Positions 20,200 through 28,943 of a stretch of 64,000 nt of DNA are shown here, one piece after another (positions within the stretch are counted from its first letter, which is position 1; the number at the start of each line of letters is the position of its first letter). The notes under the pieces were generated by a model that worked only from the letters and a program-made list of their open reading frames with translations, ran no database searches and had not been told where the DNA came from. This DNA comes from Hydrogenophaga sp. (GTDB lineage: Bacteria; Pseudomonadota; Gammaproteobacteria; Burkholderiales; Burkholderiaceae_C). A program made the translations under genes and the position numbers. The stretch covers positions 1-64,000 of the forward strand of contig JAABQG010000010.1 of the NCBI GenBank assembly GCA_011391595.1, written 5' to 3'.

Positions 20200-20670
20200 A
20201 TGACGAGTTATACCCACGCCGGATATTCGACACGACATCCTGACGCCGAGCAGGCTGAAGCGGCCTTGCAGACGGCGCGCGAACTGCACAGGGGAATCGA
20301 CGGCGGCAAAGGCATGGCCGCCGTGTTGCTGGCGGCCATCGTTTCGGCCTTGCTGGTGGTCGCCGACCAGTTGCTGGACACCTGGGCGGACGGCCATCTG
20401 ATGGCGGCCTGGGTCGCATTGTGGGCGGTCGGTTTTGTTGCCATCGCCTTGCTGGCGGGCACGGTGCGCCGTTTTTCGGGCAAGGTGGTTGCTGCGCTGG
20501 ACGGCTGGGCCGCCCGCATGGCGCAATCCCGCGCTGACGAGCGCCTGTGGTCGATAGCCCTCAAGGACGCGCGGGTCATGGCCGACTTGCAGTCCGCGCT
20601 GGCCCGTGACGACGCAAAGGCCGCGCTGCCCCCGGCCGTGGCACAACGTGCCCGAGCCCACCAGCCTTGA
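20200..20670 (+). CDS. small membrane protein of unknown function
   Basis: A 156-residue protein with a soluble N-terminus of about 38 residues (Ala/Glu-rich helix), two transmembrane helices at about 39-57 and 66-86 with a short loop between them, and a cytoplasmic Ala-rich helical tail. AAGAAGGGAAA precedes ATG 20200. No family was recognised. Similar two-helix proteins with this layout occur in Comamonadaceae as hypotheticals. The upstream direct repeat may govern it. Confidence 0.75.
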   Translation: MTSYTHAGYSTRHPDAEQAEAALQTARELHRGIDGGKGMAAVLLAAIVSALLVVADQLLDTWADGHLMAAWVALWAVGFVAIALLAGTVRRFSGKVVAALDGWAARMAQSRADERLWSIALKDARVMADLQSALARDDAKAALPPAVAQRARAHQP

Positions 20671-20675
20671 ATTCG

Positions 20676-20697
20676 ACGGGCCCTGCGCGGGGCCCGT
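20676..20697 (+). terminator. hairpin after the small membrane-protein gene
   Basis: Perfect 8-bp stem ACGGGCCC / GGGCCCGT with a 6-nt loop, 6 bp past the stop. No T-run follows. Confidence 0.45.
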
Positions 20698-20760
20698 AGC
20701 CGCACCGGCCACTGGCAGCAGCGGCTTTGCCCGGTTGCTGCGGCTGTCTGGGGCGTGAGT

Positions 20761-21657
20761 TCAGCGGGCGCGGGACACCAGAAATATCCCCGGCAGGATC
20801 AGCGCGGCGCCGATGGCGTGGTGCATGCCGAGCGGTTCACCCAGAACGCCCCATGCCGCCAGCGCGGCATACAGCGGCCCGAGGTACAGGCTCGAGGCCA
20901 CGCGGCTCGCACCGAGCACTTTCTGCGCAAAGCCATAGGCCCAGTAGGCGCCCACCCCCGGCACCAGCGCGGCGAGTGCCGTGAGCACGGCGGCCTGCAG
21001 CGTCCAGGGGGGTGTTGCCGGCTGCAGCAACTCCCAGACAGCGAACGGCAGCAGCACCGCGACGCCGCCTGCGCTGGTGGCGGCCAGGCGCGCCGTGGCG
21101 CTCAAGGTGCTGGGCCATTTCTTGAGCAGCAGCGCGTAAGCGGCCCAGGACAGCATGCAGGCGACGATCCACCCGTCACCGGCGACCCATTGCACCTGGG
21201 CCAGCGCCAGCCATTGGCCTTTCACGATCACATGCATCACGCCGGCCAGCGCCACGGCCACGCCCAGTGCCTGGCGTGCGGAAAAACGTTCGCCGAGCCA
21301 GGCCACGGCGCCCAAGGCGATCAGCACCGGCGACGCGGAATAGATCAGCGCGATGTTCATGGCGCTGGTGGTGCGTGCGCCCTGGTACACCCAGGCGCCG
21401 CAGATGAACATGCCCAGCGTCCCGAGCGCCAGATACTGCGGCCACGCCGCCAGCACCGCCCGCCGTTTCTGCCAGAGTTCGGCCCTTGCAATGAAGCCCA
21501 CGATCAGGCCCGCCAGCGCCCAGCGCCCCAGCGCCAGCAGGTGCGGCTCCACCACGCCCGGCGCCTTGCGCGCCACGATGTAGTTCACCGACCAGAGCGC
21601 AGGCGTGATCCACAGCAGGGCAAGCGCCAGACGCTGGCGCGATTCAGGGGTTTTCAT
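20761..21657 (-). CDS. DMT/EamA-family transporter
   Basis: A 298-residue inner-membrane protein with ten predicted helices arranged as two EamA repeats of five (about residues 10-140 and 155-296). The second repeat ends with the usual Gly/Ala-rich helices. Members export amino acids, nucleosides or other small metabolites; the substrate cannot be assigned. A second, distant family member is at 51156-52037. The gene is downstream of pckG on the same strand, but a strong terminator and a dispersed repeat separate them, so it should have its own promoter. Confidence 0.9.
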   Translation of the reverse strand: MKTPESRQRLALALLWITPALWSVNYIVARKAPGVVEPHLLALGRWALAGLIVGFIARAELWQKRRAVLAAWPQYLALGTLGMFICGAWVYQGARTTSAMNIALIYSASPVLIALGAVAWLGERFSARQALGVAVALAGVMHVIVKGQWLALAQVQWVAGDGWIVACMLSWAAYALLLKKWPSTLSATARLAATSAGGVAVLLPFAVWELLQPATPPWTLQAAVLTALAALVPGVGAYWAYGFAQKVLGASRVASSLYLGPLYAALAAWGVLGEPLGMHHAIGAALILPGIFLVSRAR

Positions 21658-21691
21658 GGGGGATGCTCAGGTCGCAGGGGCGTCGCCGATG

Positions 21692-21759
21692 AGCTACTGA
21701 TTAAGTAGCAATGAATCAAGCCTTGACGCTGGAATGACCTCATTTTAGTGCCGAAAACC
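21692..21759 (+). repeat. dispersed GCTA-type repeat (pckG-EamA gap)
   Basis: Contains GCTACTGATTAAGTAGCAA and then CTTGACGCTGGAATGACC, both matching the consensus of the dispersed element. It lies in the gap between pckG and the EamA gene. Confidence 0.6.
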
Positions 21760-21762
21760 ATG

Positions 21763-21795
21763 AAAAAAGCCGCCCCGGTTTGTGGCCGGGACGGC
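21763..21795 (-). terminator. strong intrinsic terminator after pckG
   Basis: On the minus strand GCCGTCCCGG pairs with CCGGGGCGGC (one mismatch, 7-nt loop) and is followed by TTTTTTC. It lies 57 bp past the pckG stop. A second hairpin, GGTGGCC / GGCCACC (21805-21823), lies between them. Confidence 0.85.
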
Positions 21796-21851
21796 GCAAG
21801 GCGGGGTGGCCGGGTAGGCCACCAAGCCCTTATATAAGGGTCAAAGCACCG

Positions 21852-23717
21852 TCAGACGGCCGCCAGACGCTGTTCCAGCGCGGCCTTGGTTTCGACCAGT
21901 TCCTTCGGCAGGTGATGCGCGAGCTGCTCGAAATGGGCGTCGTGAAGCTTGAGCTCCTCGACCCAGGCGGCCTTGTCGATACTGGTCACCGTCTTGAACT
22001 GCTCTGCGGTGAAAGGCAGGCCGGTCCAGGTGAGTTCGCCATAGGCCGGCGCGATGCCGAACATGGTGTCGGTGCCCTTGGCCTGCCCTTCGAGGCGGTC
22101 GATCATCCACTTGAGCACGCGCATGTTCTCGCCATAGCCGGGCCAGACGAACTTGCCGGCTTCGTCCTTGCGGAACCAGTTCACGCAGAAGATCTTTGGC
22201 AGGGTGTGGCCCATGTCTTCGAGCTTGTGCTCCATGTCCAGCCAGTGCTGGAAGTAGTCGCTCATGTTGTAGCCGCAGAACGGCAGCATGGCGAACGGGT
22301 CACGGCGCACCACGCCTTGCTGGCCGGCGGCCGCCGCGGTCGTCTCCGAACCCATGGTCGCGGCCATGTAGACGCCTTCCATCCAGGTCCGGGCCTCGGT
22401 CACCAGCGGCACGGTGGTGGAACGGCGCCCACCGAAGATGAACGCGTCGATGGCGACACCGTCGGCGTCATCCCACTGCGCGTCCAGCGCCGGGTTGTTG
22501 ATGGCGGCCACGGTGAAGCGGGCGTTCGGGTGCGCAGCCTTGGCGCCGGTCTGCTGGGCGATCTCGGGTGTCCAGTCCTTGCCCTGCCAGTCGATCAGGT
22601 GCGCCGGGACGCTGCCGGTGTCCTTCTCCATGCCTTCCCACCACACGTCACCGTCATCGGTCAGCGCGACGTTCGTGAAAATCACGTTCTTGTCCAGGCT
22701 GGCCATGCAGTTCGGGTTGGTGTGGAAGTTGGTGCCCGGCGCCACGCCGAAGTAGCCGGCCTCGGGGTTGATGGCGTACATCTTGCCGTCGGCGTGCGGC
22801 TTGATCCAGGCGATGTCGTCACCGATCGTGGTGACCTTCCAGCCCTCGAAACCAGCCGGCGGCACCAGCATTGAGAAGTTGGTCTTGCCGCAGGCGCTGG
22901 GGAAGGCGGCCGCGATATGGTATTTCTTGCCCTGGGGATTGGTCACGCCCAGGATCAGCATGTGCTCGGCCAGCCAGCCCTGATCGCGGCCCATGTTGGA
23001 GGCAATGCGCAGCGCGAAGCATTTCTTGCCCAGCAGCGCGTTGCCGCCGTAGCCGGAGCCATAGCTCCAGATTTCGCGCGTCTCGGGGAAGTGCACGATG
23101 TACTTGGTCTTGTTGCAAGGCCATTTCACGTCGGCCTGACCCGCGGCCAAGGGCGCCGCCACGGTGTGCATGCAGGGCACGAAGTCGCCGTTGGCACCCA
23201 GCACGTCGAACACGGCCTTGCCCATGCGCGTCATGATCCGCTGGTTGACCGCGACATAGGCGCTGTCGGTCAGCTCGATGCCGATGTGCGAGATGTGCGA
23301 GCCCAGCGGGCCCATGCTGAAAGGCACCACGTACATCGTGCGGCCCTTCATGCAGCCGTCGAACAGGGGCTGCAGGGTGGCGCGCATGTCGGCCGGGGCC
23401 ATCCAGTTGTTGGTAGGGCCGGCGTTTTCCTTCTTCTCCGAGCAGATGTAGGTGCGGTCTTCCACGCGCGCCACGTCGGTCGGATCGGAGCAGGCCAGGA
23501 AGGAATTGGGCCGTTTGGCGGGGTTCAGTTTCAGGAAGGTGCCGGCGTCCACGAGTTGCTGGCACAGGCGGTCATATTCTTCCTGCGAGCCGTCGCACCA
23601 ATAGACGCTGTCGGGCTTGCACAGCGCCACCATGTCGGCGACCCAGGCAACCAGCTTCGCGTTTTTCACGTACGCGGGGGTGTTCAGGTTCAGGCCCTGC
23701 ATCACGGGTGAGTTCAT
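21852..23717 (-). CDS. pckG: phosphoenolpyruvate carboxykinase (GTP)
   Basis: A 621-residue GTP-dependent PEP carboxykinase, the gluconeogenic enzyme converting oxaloacetate and GTP to PEP, CO2 and GDP. The start at ATG 23717 follows a perfect AGGAGG. Key motifs are the kinase P-loop [15 protein letters not shown] with the reactive Cys, the metal and PEP site ([32 protein letters not shown] region), and [12 protein letters not shown] for nucleotide/omega-loop contacts. The length matches the GTP family and not the shorter ATP-type. It is monocistronic, with its own terminator and a 292-bp upstream gap holding an ATGCAT-type repeat (23934-23951). Confidence 0.98.
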   Translation of the reverse strand: MNSPVMQGLNLNTPAYVKNAKLVAWVADMVALCKPDSVYWCDGSQEEYDRLCQQLVDAGTFLKLNPAKRPNSFLACSDPTDVARVEDRTYICSEKKENAGPTNNWMAPADMRATLQPLFDGCMKGRTMYVVPFSMGPLGSHISHIGIELTDSAYVAVNQRIMTRMGKAVFDVLGANGDFVPCMHTVAAPLAAGQADVKWPCNKTKYIVHFPETREIWSYGSGYGGNALLGKKCFALRIASNMGRDQGWLAEHMLILGVTNPQGKKYHIAAAFPSACGKTNFSMLVPPAGFEGWKVTTIGDDIAWIKPHADGKMYAINPEAGYFGVAPGTNFHTNPNCMASLDKNVIFTNVALTDDGDVWWEGMEKDTGSVPAHLIDWQGKDWTPEIAQQTGAKAAHPNARFTVAAINNPALDAQWDDADGVAIDAFIFGGRRSTTVPLVTEARTWMEGVYMAATMGSETTAAAAGQQGVVRRDPFAMLPFCGYNMSDYFQHWLDMEHKLEDMGHTLPKIFCVNWFRKDEAGKFVWPGYGENMRVLKWMIDRLEGQAKGTDTMFGIAPAYGELTWTGLPFTAEQFKTVTSIDKAAWVEELKLHDAHFEQLAHHLPKELVETKAALEQRLAAV

Positions 23718-23933
23718 CGGAAAACCTCCTAAGTTGAAAATCAATTTTCCAAAGGCGGGTGCCTTTGGAAAAGCGATTCGGGCAGTCGGCTCCCGGGTGG
23801 CTGCGATGGGTGCGCAACAAGGAACGCGAAGGCTAATTCACGCACCGCAGGCTGGCTGGGAGGTCGATTTTATGAATCTCCACGCATAGTTTCCTGTCTA
23901 AAGTCTGATTAACTGCGAATAAGTATGCAAAAC

Positions 23934-23951
23934 ATGCATGATGTTATGCAT
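23934..23951. promoter_or_regulatory. ATGCAT-N6-ATGCAT site upstream of pckG
   Basis: Two palindromic ATGCAT hexamers separated by GATGTT, with a related TATGCAAAAC just to the left (23924-23933). They lie about 220 bp upstream of the pckG start, between pckG and the convergent-end amrS gene. It looks like an operator, but the factor is unknown. Confidence 0.3.
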
Positions 23952-24009
23952 CAAACAGTCTGGCGGTCTTCCTCCGCGGACGGGCAGCGCGCTCACGGCT
24001 TTGCCGGTG

Positions 24010-25101
24010 TCAGAAGCGGTCGCCTCCGGCAATGGCAACCGGAATCCGCTTGCGGCCGAAGTCTTCCGCCCGCTCGCCGAACCGGCCAGCCACTGCGGCA
24101 CCGCAGTCCGGGCAGTGTCCCTCGGGCGTGAGCCGGTAGCGGCGGATCTGGTACCAGTCGCGCACGATCAATGGCGCGCGGCAGTCCGGGCAATAAGTGG
24201 TGTCGCCAGCCTCGTGGCGCACGTTGCCGGTGTAGACGTACTGCAATCCCTCCTTCATCGCGATGTCGCGCGCCCGTACCAGCGTGGATGGTGGCGTGGC
24301 CGGCACATCGGGCATCTTGTGGTCCGGGTGGAAGGCCGAGAAATGCAGCGGCACGTCCGGGCCGAGTTGCTTCATGATCCATTGGCTCATCGCGGTGATC
24401 TCGGCGTCCGAATCGTTGTGCCCCGGGATCAGCAGGGTCGTGATCTCGAACCACACCGAGGTCTCGTGCTTCAGGTAGACCAGCGTGTCCAGCACCGGCT
24501 GCAGGTGCGAGCCGGTGAGCTTGAAGTAGAAGTCGTCGGTGAAGGCCTTCAGGTCGACGTTGGCCGCGTCCATCTTGGCAAAAAACTCGCGCCGCGCCTG
24601 GTCGTGCATGTAGCCCGCCGTCACGGCCACCGTCTGGATGCCACGGGCATGGCACGCGTCGGCCACGTCCATCGCGTATTCGGCAAAGATCACCGGGTCG
24701 TTGTAGGTGAAGGCCACGCTGCGGCAGCCGGCCTCGGCGGCGGCGCGAGCGATCGCCTCGGGCGACGCCTGGTCCATCAGCCGGTCCATGTCGCGCGACT
24801 TGCTGATGTCCCAGTTCTGGCAGAACTTGCAGGCCAGGTTGCAGCCGGCCGTGCCAAACGACAGCACGCTGCTGCCGGGATAGAACTGGTTCAGCGGCTT
24901 CTTTTCAATCGGGTCGATGCAGAAGCCGGACGAGCGCCCGTAGGTGGTCAGCACCATGGCATCGTCCTCGCGCATGCGCACAAAGCAGGCGCCGCGTTGC
25001 CCTTCGTGCAGCCGGCAGTCGCGCGGGCACAGGTCGCACTGGATGCGGCCGTCGTCCAGCACGTGCCACCAGCGGGCGGGATAGTTGTCTGTTTCGGTCA
25101 T
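24010..25101 (-). CDS. amrS: AmmeMemoRadiSam system radical SAM enzyme
   Basis: A 363-residue radical SAM protein. The cluster motif CNLACKFC (CX3CX2C) lies near residue 85 in GTAGCNLACKFCQNWDIS. Extra Cys groups are the N-terminal CDLCPRDC and two C-terminal zinc-ribbon-like pairs (YCPDCRAPL and HCPDCGAAV), as in this family and the pyruvate-formate-lyase activase relatives. The start ATG 25101 overlaps the amrA stop by 4 bp (ATGA), so it is translationally coupled. It is last in the amrB-amrA-amrS operon. The reaction is not established for the family; with AMMECR1-like and Memo-like partners it probably modifies a protein or small molecule. Confidence 0.93.
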   Translation of the reverse strand: MTETDNYPARWWHVLDDGRIQCDLCPRDCRLHEGQRGACFVRMREDDAMVLTTYGRSSGFCIDPIEKKPLNQFYPGSSVLSFGTAGCNLACKFCQNWDISKSRDMDRLMDQASPEAIARAAAEAGCRSVAFTYNDPVIFAEYAMDVADACHARGIQTVAVTAGYMHDQARREFFAKMDAANVDLKAFTDDFYFKLTGSHLQPVLDTLVYLKHETSVWFEITTLLIPGHNDSDAEITAMSQWIMKQLGPDVPLHFSAFHPDHKMPDVPATPPSTLVRARDIAMKEGLQYVYTGNVRHEAGDTTYCPDCRAPLIVRDWYQIRRYRLTPEGHCPDCGAAVAGRFGERAEDFGRKRIPVAIAGGDRF

Positions 25102-25700
25102 GCAGCCTCCATCGCGGGCGGGCCATCGGGTGTGGGCTGGAAATCGGTCTCCTTCCACTTGGTCACGGTGTAGCGCTCCAGCCGCACCTGCGCCGACCAG
25201 AAATCCGCCGGCAGCCCGGCCTTCTGCTTGAGGTGGGCCATGAAGCCGGCCGCGTCAGGCAACTGCGCCCACACCTGCGGCAGGAAGGTGCTGCGGAAAC
25301 GCCCAAACTCAAACACCACGCCGTCAACCCCGGGGCGCAGTTGCGCGAGCGCCTCGGCTTCGCTGCGAAACGCCAGCGTCTGGCGGACAGACAGCAACGA
25401 GATTTCGATGTCGGTCTGTGCCAGTTCGCGGGCCTGCAACGGCGCAAAGCGCGGGTCGCGCAGCGCGGCAGCCACGGCGTTGGCAGCCACATCCTGGTGC
25501 AGCGGACGGTGTGCCTCCAGTGTGCCGATGCAGCCGCGCAGCCGGCCCTGCTGTGTCAGGGTGACAAAGCTCGCGCCCGGCGCCTGCAGCCAGGACGCGG
25601 CGGTGGACGGATGCGTTGGCGCAGCAGTCTGGCCCAACGCTTGCGCGATGGCGGTGCGGGCGATGGGCAGCAGCATCCTGCCTTGCTCAGTGGATGGCAT
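25098..25700 (-). CDS. amrA: AmmeMemoRadiSam system protein A (AMMECR1 domain)
   Basis: A 200-residue AMMECR1-domain protein, the bacterial counterpart of the human AMMECR1 product. The hallmark LRGCIGTLEAHRPL is present (family consensus LRGCIG), followed by DVAANAVAAALRDPRF and a DGVVFEFGRFRSTFLPQVW segment. It is cytoplasmic. ATG 25700 overlaps the end of amrB by 14 bp; an alternative ATG at 25676 has AAGG nearby and would avoid the overlap. Middle gene of a three-gene operon whose function is unknown. Confidence 0.93.
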   Translation of the reverse strand: MPSTEQGRMLLPIARTAIAQALGQTAAPTHPSTAASWLQAPGASFVTLTQQGRLRGCIGTLEAHRPLHQDVAANAVAAALRDPRFAPLQARELAQTDIEISLLSVRQTLAFRSEAEALAQLRPGVDGVVFEFGRFRSTFLPQVWAQLPDAAGFMAHLKQKAGLPADFWSAQVRLERYTVTKWKETDFQPTPDGPPAMEAA

Positions 25701-26502
25701 GCGGGGCCTCGCTGAAGATCAACGATGCATAGCCAACGACGCGGTTCTTGTCGCCTGCCGTATCGCCCGAGTTGCACAGGCCCAGAAGGCGTGGCTGCAG
25801 TCCATGGCGCCGGGCGGCCAACAGGAGCCCGTTCACCGGCGTGCCGCCGCAGGCCTGTTCATGGGTCAAAGAGCCCTCCAGCGCCAGAATCCGCTGCACC
25901 GTGCCCTGATCGGTGGCCTGCGCCATGCGGTAGGGCAGGAAGTGGGACAGGTCCGAACTGATGACGATCAGCGTTTCCGGCCCGCCCCAGAGTGCTTCCA
26001 GTACCTGCGCCACTTCCGTGGCTCGGGCGTCGCCGACCGCGAGCGGCACGAGCGCGAATTGGTCCAGAACGGTCTGCAGGAAAGGCAGCTGAACCTCCAG
26101 TGAATGCTCCAGGGCGTGTGCGGCGGCGCTGGTCACCACCTGCGGCAAACTGGCCACGGAGGCCAGGGCGGCCGGATCCAGGGGCACCTCGCCCAGTGGC
26201 GTGGCAAAGACCTCAACCCCCGGCAGCGCCAGACCGCGCACCGGCACCCGGTGCACCGGGCCCAGCAGCACGACCCTGCGGATGCTGGCGCGCCACGGCA
26301 CCAGCTGCGCATAAGCCCGTGCGGCAGTCGAGCCCGAATAGACATAGCCTGCGTGCGGAACGATCAGGGCTTTGGGGGCGACAAGCGCAGCTCCAGCTTC
26401 AGGCGCCACGGCGCCCAGCAAGTCTTGCACGGTCTGCGACAACACAGCCGCCCGCGCCGGATAGAACGTCCCGGCCACAGCCGCTTGACGGATCGTGTGC
26501 AT
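25687..26502 (-). CDS. amrB: AmmeMemoRadiSam system protein B (Memo-like)
   Basis: A 271-residue Memo-family protein, related to extradiol dioxygenases. The metal-binding histidine motifs are present: VPHAGYVYSG near residue 50, EHSLEVQLPFLQ in mid-protein and SSDLSHF after it, with CGGTPVNGLL further on. AAGGGGG lies before ATG 26502. It is the first gene of the amrB-amrA-amrS operon, with overlapping gene ends throughout. Memo proteins have been linked to redox chemistry, but the bacterial role is unsettled. Confidence 0.93.
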   Translation of the reverse strand: MHTIRQAAVAGTFYPARAAVLSQTVQDLLGAVAPEAGAALVAPKALIVPHAGYVYSGSTAARAYAQLVPWRASIRRVVLLGPVHRVPVRGLALPGVEVFATPLGEVPLDPAALASVASLPQVVTSAAAHALEHSLEVQLPFLQTVLDQFALVPLAVGDARATEVAQVLEALWGGPETLIVISSDLSHFLPYRMAQATDQGTVQRILALEGSLTHEQACGGTPVNGLLLAARRHGLQPRLLGLCNSGDTAGDKNRVVGYASLIFSEAPHAIH

Positions 26503-26850
26503 GAAAACCCCCTTCCAATGAAAGCAGGCCCAAGGCCATTTTCATGTTCTGAAACTGGGGCCGACTTGCACGAGATCAAGTTCTACGCACTTCGGCGCGA
26601 TCGGGCGGGCGATGGCGGCGCGGTTCGCTGGGCCTGGCAGGGCGATGCGGGAGCTTGCCCTGAATCGAATGATTCACGCACGCCAACGCAAGGGTTTCAG
26701 TCGGTGGGCTGCCCGCGACGCTGAGGCCGGGCGCCGGAGCGTCCGGTGGTCATCGCAGGGCGATGATTGCTATCTGATATATAGCTTACAAGCACCGAAG
26801 GGTGCTGGACAGGAGCTGTTTTAGCTCAGAATCAGCTTTGTCCGCCGGGT
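26503..26850. other. intergenic with repeat copy
   Basis: This 348-bp gap separates amrB from the small membrane-protein gene to its right, both read leftward. It contains a degenerate copy of the dispersed repeat (26769-26825). Otherwise I see no open frame with a ribosome-binding site. It must hold the amrB promoter, which I could not place. Confidence 0.5.
26769..26825 (+). repeat. dispersed GCTA-type repeat
   Basis: Begins GCTATCTGATATATAGC and continues with an AGCACC / GGTGCT hairpin (26791-26805) and CTGGACAGG, matching the form of the element at 55489-55545. It lies past the stop of the small 46-residue gene. Confidence 0.5.
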
Positions 26851-26991
26851 TCAAGCCATGGCCACGGCAATGAAGGCCAGCATGAAGATCAACACGGCGC
26901 CGACCACTGGCAGCACGATGTGCATGTGCTTGACGATCCCTTCAATGGGGTCTTGTTCGGCGGCGTGATCGTGGGGGGCAGGAGCAGACAT
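26851..26991 (-). CDS. 46-residue single-helix membrane protein
   Basis: A small gene with AGGAAAC just before ATG 26991. The protein starts MSAPAPHDHAAEQDPIEG, has an amphipathic piece (IVKHMH) and then one transmembrane helix IVLPVVGAVLIFMLAFIAVAMA to the end. It has the layout of small inner-membrane subunits or regulators, with a His/Asp/Glu-rich cytoplasmic leader. No family is recognised. It is read in the same direction as the thioesterase gene, 58 bp downstream of it. Confidence 0.65.
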   Translation of the reverse strand: MSAPAPHDHAAEQDPIEGIVKHMHIVLPVVGAVLIFMLAFIAVAMA

Positions 26992-27049
26992 GAAGTTTCC
27001 TAATTCGGTCAGGGTGGCGGAATTTTAGCGGTTTGCCCGCGGCGGCGCC

Positions 27050-27454
27050 TCACAACAGCGCGTACGTCGTCGTCGCCCGGCAGGCGCTCTTGCCGTCGCT
27101 GGCGCCGCGAATGTCGATTTCGCCAAACGCCAGCGCCTTGCCACAGCGCAGTACCCGCGCCTCGACGAGTGCATCCTGATTCGACAGGGGTTTCAGAAAA
27201 CTGCTGTTCATCTGCACCGTGGTGCAAGGGCGAAACGCGCCGAAATGGCTGATCAGCGCCAGCACCATCGCCGTGTCGGCCGCCGCCATCATGGCCTGGC
27301 CGCTCAGCATGTTGCCGATCCGGCTGAGCTGGTCACTTTGCGGCAGGCGCAGCGTCACCCTGCCGGGCTCGAACGATTCCACGCGCAGGTTCATTGCCTG
27401 CACCCAGGGCGCAAACAGGTCGGCCAGTGCGGTCTGCAGGGTTTCGGTGTTCAT
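27050..27454 (-). CDS. PaaI-type hotdog thioesterase
   Basis: A 134-residue hotdog-fold protein with the PaaI signature region GNMLSGQAMMAAADTAMVLAL (an N/G...A-D-T/x helix) and a C-terminal beta strand with CRATTTYALL. Such enzymes cleave acyl-CoA thioesters. The substrate is not clear. The start ATG 27454 overlaps by 4 bp the stop of a 36-codon frame upstream (27451-27561). It lies downstream of ilvA on the same strand. Confidence 0.85.
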   Translation of the reverse strand: MNTETLQTALADLFAPWVQAMNLRVESFEPGRVTLRLPQSDQLSRIGNMLSGQAMMAAADTAMVLALISHFGAFRPCTTVQMNSSFLKPLSNQDALVEARVLRCGKALAFGEIDIRGASDGKSACRATTTYALL

Positions 27455-27561
27455 GGCGTGACGGCTCCGGGCTCGGGGTGCAGCCGGGCGGCCTTTTCGC
27501 GATGCGACTGCAGTTCCAGAGGATTCGAGGGGTCGATCGATGCGACGTGCTGGAAGCTCAT
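27451..27561 (-). CDS. candidate 36-residue leader peptide / small protein
   Basis: ATG 27561 follows GAGGA at a 9-base spacing and the frame ends TGA overlapping the thioesterase ATG (ATGA). The peptide begins MSFQHVASIDPSNPLELQS and ends GAVTP; it is polar and has no membrane segment. The good ribosome-binding site and stop-start overlap suggest that it is translated, possibly to couple translation of the thioesterase. Function unknown. Confidence 0.4.
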   Translation of the reverse strand: MSFQHVASIDPSNPLELQSHREKAARLHPEPGAVTP

Positions 27562-27625
27562 GGTTTCAGGTCCTCAAAGGGAGCGGTCTGCCGTTGAACG
27601 AAAGGGCGGTGAGACATCGACAGGT

Positions 27626-28825
27626 TCAGTAGGGCGTGGCGTCGAAGCCGGCGGCCTGAAGTCGTTCGAGCACCTGGCGCACATGCGCGTGCCCGCGGGT
27701 TTGCAGCACAATTTCGATGTCGACGCTCTGGGCCGACAGCGCGCTGAAGGCCCGCTGGTGATGCACTTCGTCGATGTTGGCACCGGCCTCGGCCACGGTG
27801 GACGTGATGTGTGCCAGCGCGCCGGGAATGTCACGCGAGCCGATCCGCAGGCGCGCCAGCCTTCCGGCCCGCACCATGCCGCGCTCGATGATGGCGGCCA
27901 GCAGCAACGGGTCGATGTTGCCGCCACACAGCACGAGGCCGACTTTCCTGTCCTTGAAGCGCTCGGGGTATTTCAACAGCGCTGCCAGCCCGGCGGCACC
28001 CGCGCCTTCAACGACGGTCTTCTCGATCTCCAGCAACATCAGCACGGCCTGCTCGATGTCGCCCTCGTCCACCAGCACCATGTCGTCAACCCGCTCGCGG
28101 ATGATGGCCTGGGTGATGATGCCCGGTGTGCCCACGGCAATGCCCTCGGCAATCGTGGTGGTGCCCTGCGGGAGGTGGGTGCCCTTGATCGCGTTGTACA
28201 TCGCCGGGAACCGCACCGTCTGCACGCCGACGATCTCGATGCCCGGTTTGACAGCCTTTGCGGCGATGGCGATGCCTGAAATCAGTCCGCCACCGCCGAC
28301 GGCGATCACCAGGGTATCGAGCTCCGGCACCGCTTCCATCATTTCCAGCCCGACCGTGCCCTGGCCTGCCACGATGGCTTCATCGTCGTAGGGGTGGACG
28401 AACGTCAGTCGCTGTGCCGCGGCCAGTTCGAAGGCGTGCGCACGGGCTTCCTCCAGCGTGTCACCGTGCAACACCACTTCGGCGCCAAAGCCCCGCGTGC
28501 GCTCCACCTTCACGCCCGGCGTGAAGCGCGGCATGACGATGACAGCGCGCAGGCCCAGGCGTTGCGCATGGTAGGCCACGCCCTGGGCATGGTTTCCCGC
28601 CGACATGGCGACCACCCCGTGCGCGCCCTCGGCGGTTGTCAGCTGGGCCAGCTTGTTGCAGGCGCCGCGCTCCTTGAAGGAGGCTGTGAACTGCAGGTTC
28701 TCGAACTTGAGAAAGACCTGCGCATGCACGATTTCAGACAAGGTGCGCGACTCCACGCAGGGCGTGAGCAGCACCTGTCCCTGCAAGCGGGCGGCGGCCT
28801 GGCGAATGTCTTGAAGTTCAATCAT
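27626..28825 (-). CDS. ilvA: threonine ammonia-lyase with ACT domain
   Basis: A 399-residue PLP enzyme deaminating threonine (and serine) to 2-oxobutyrate. The PLP lysine is in FTASFKERGACNKL near residue 53, the PLP phosphate loop is GGGGLISG, and the C-terminus holds an ACT domain (GALAHITSTVAEAGANIDEV). This short single-ACT form is the TdcB/biodegradative-like type, often labelled ilvA in this group; it lacks the long double-ACT region of the classic biosynthetic enzyme. ATG 28825 (MIELQDIRQ) is chosen over a TTG two codons upstream. It diverges from the tandem AAA gene. Confidence 0.93.
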   Translation of the reverse strand: MIELQDIRQAAARLQGQVLLTPCVESRTLSEIVHAQVFLKFENLQFTASFKERGACNKLAQLTTAEGAHGVVAMSAGNHAQGVAYHAQRLGLRAVIVMPRFTPGVKVERTRGFGAEVVLHGDTLEEARAHAFELAAAQRLTFVHPYDDEAIVAGQGTVGLEMMEAVPELDTLVIAVGGGGLISGIAIAAKAVKPGIEIVGVQTVRFPAMYNAIKGTHLPQGTTTIAEGIAVGTPGIITQAIIRERVDDMVLVDEGDIEQAVLMLLEIEKTVVEGAGAAGLAALLKYPERFKDRKVGLVLCGGNIDPLLLAAIIERGMVRAGRLARLRIGSRDIPGALAHITSTVAEAGANIDEVHHQRAFSALSAQSVDIEIVLQTRGHAHVRQVLERLQAAGFDATPY

Positions 28826-28943
28826 CCACAAATTGTCGGTGCTAATGCGGGCCGGCGGTATGGTTTTTCCGCATCAGAGTCTTCCATCTGCGGGAAGACT
28901 GCGTTATGGTGAAGTCAGCGTGCCAACTGCTGGAGGGTGATCC

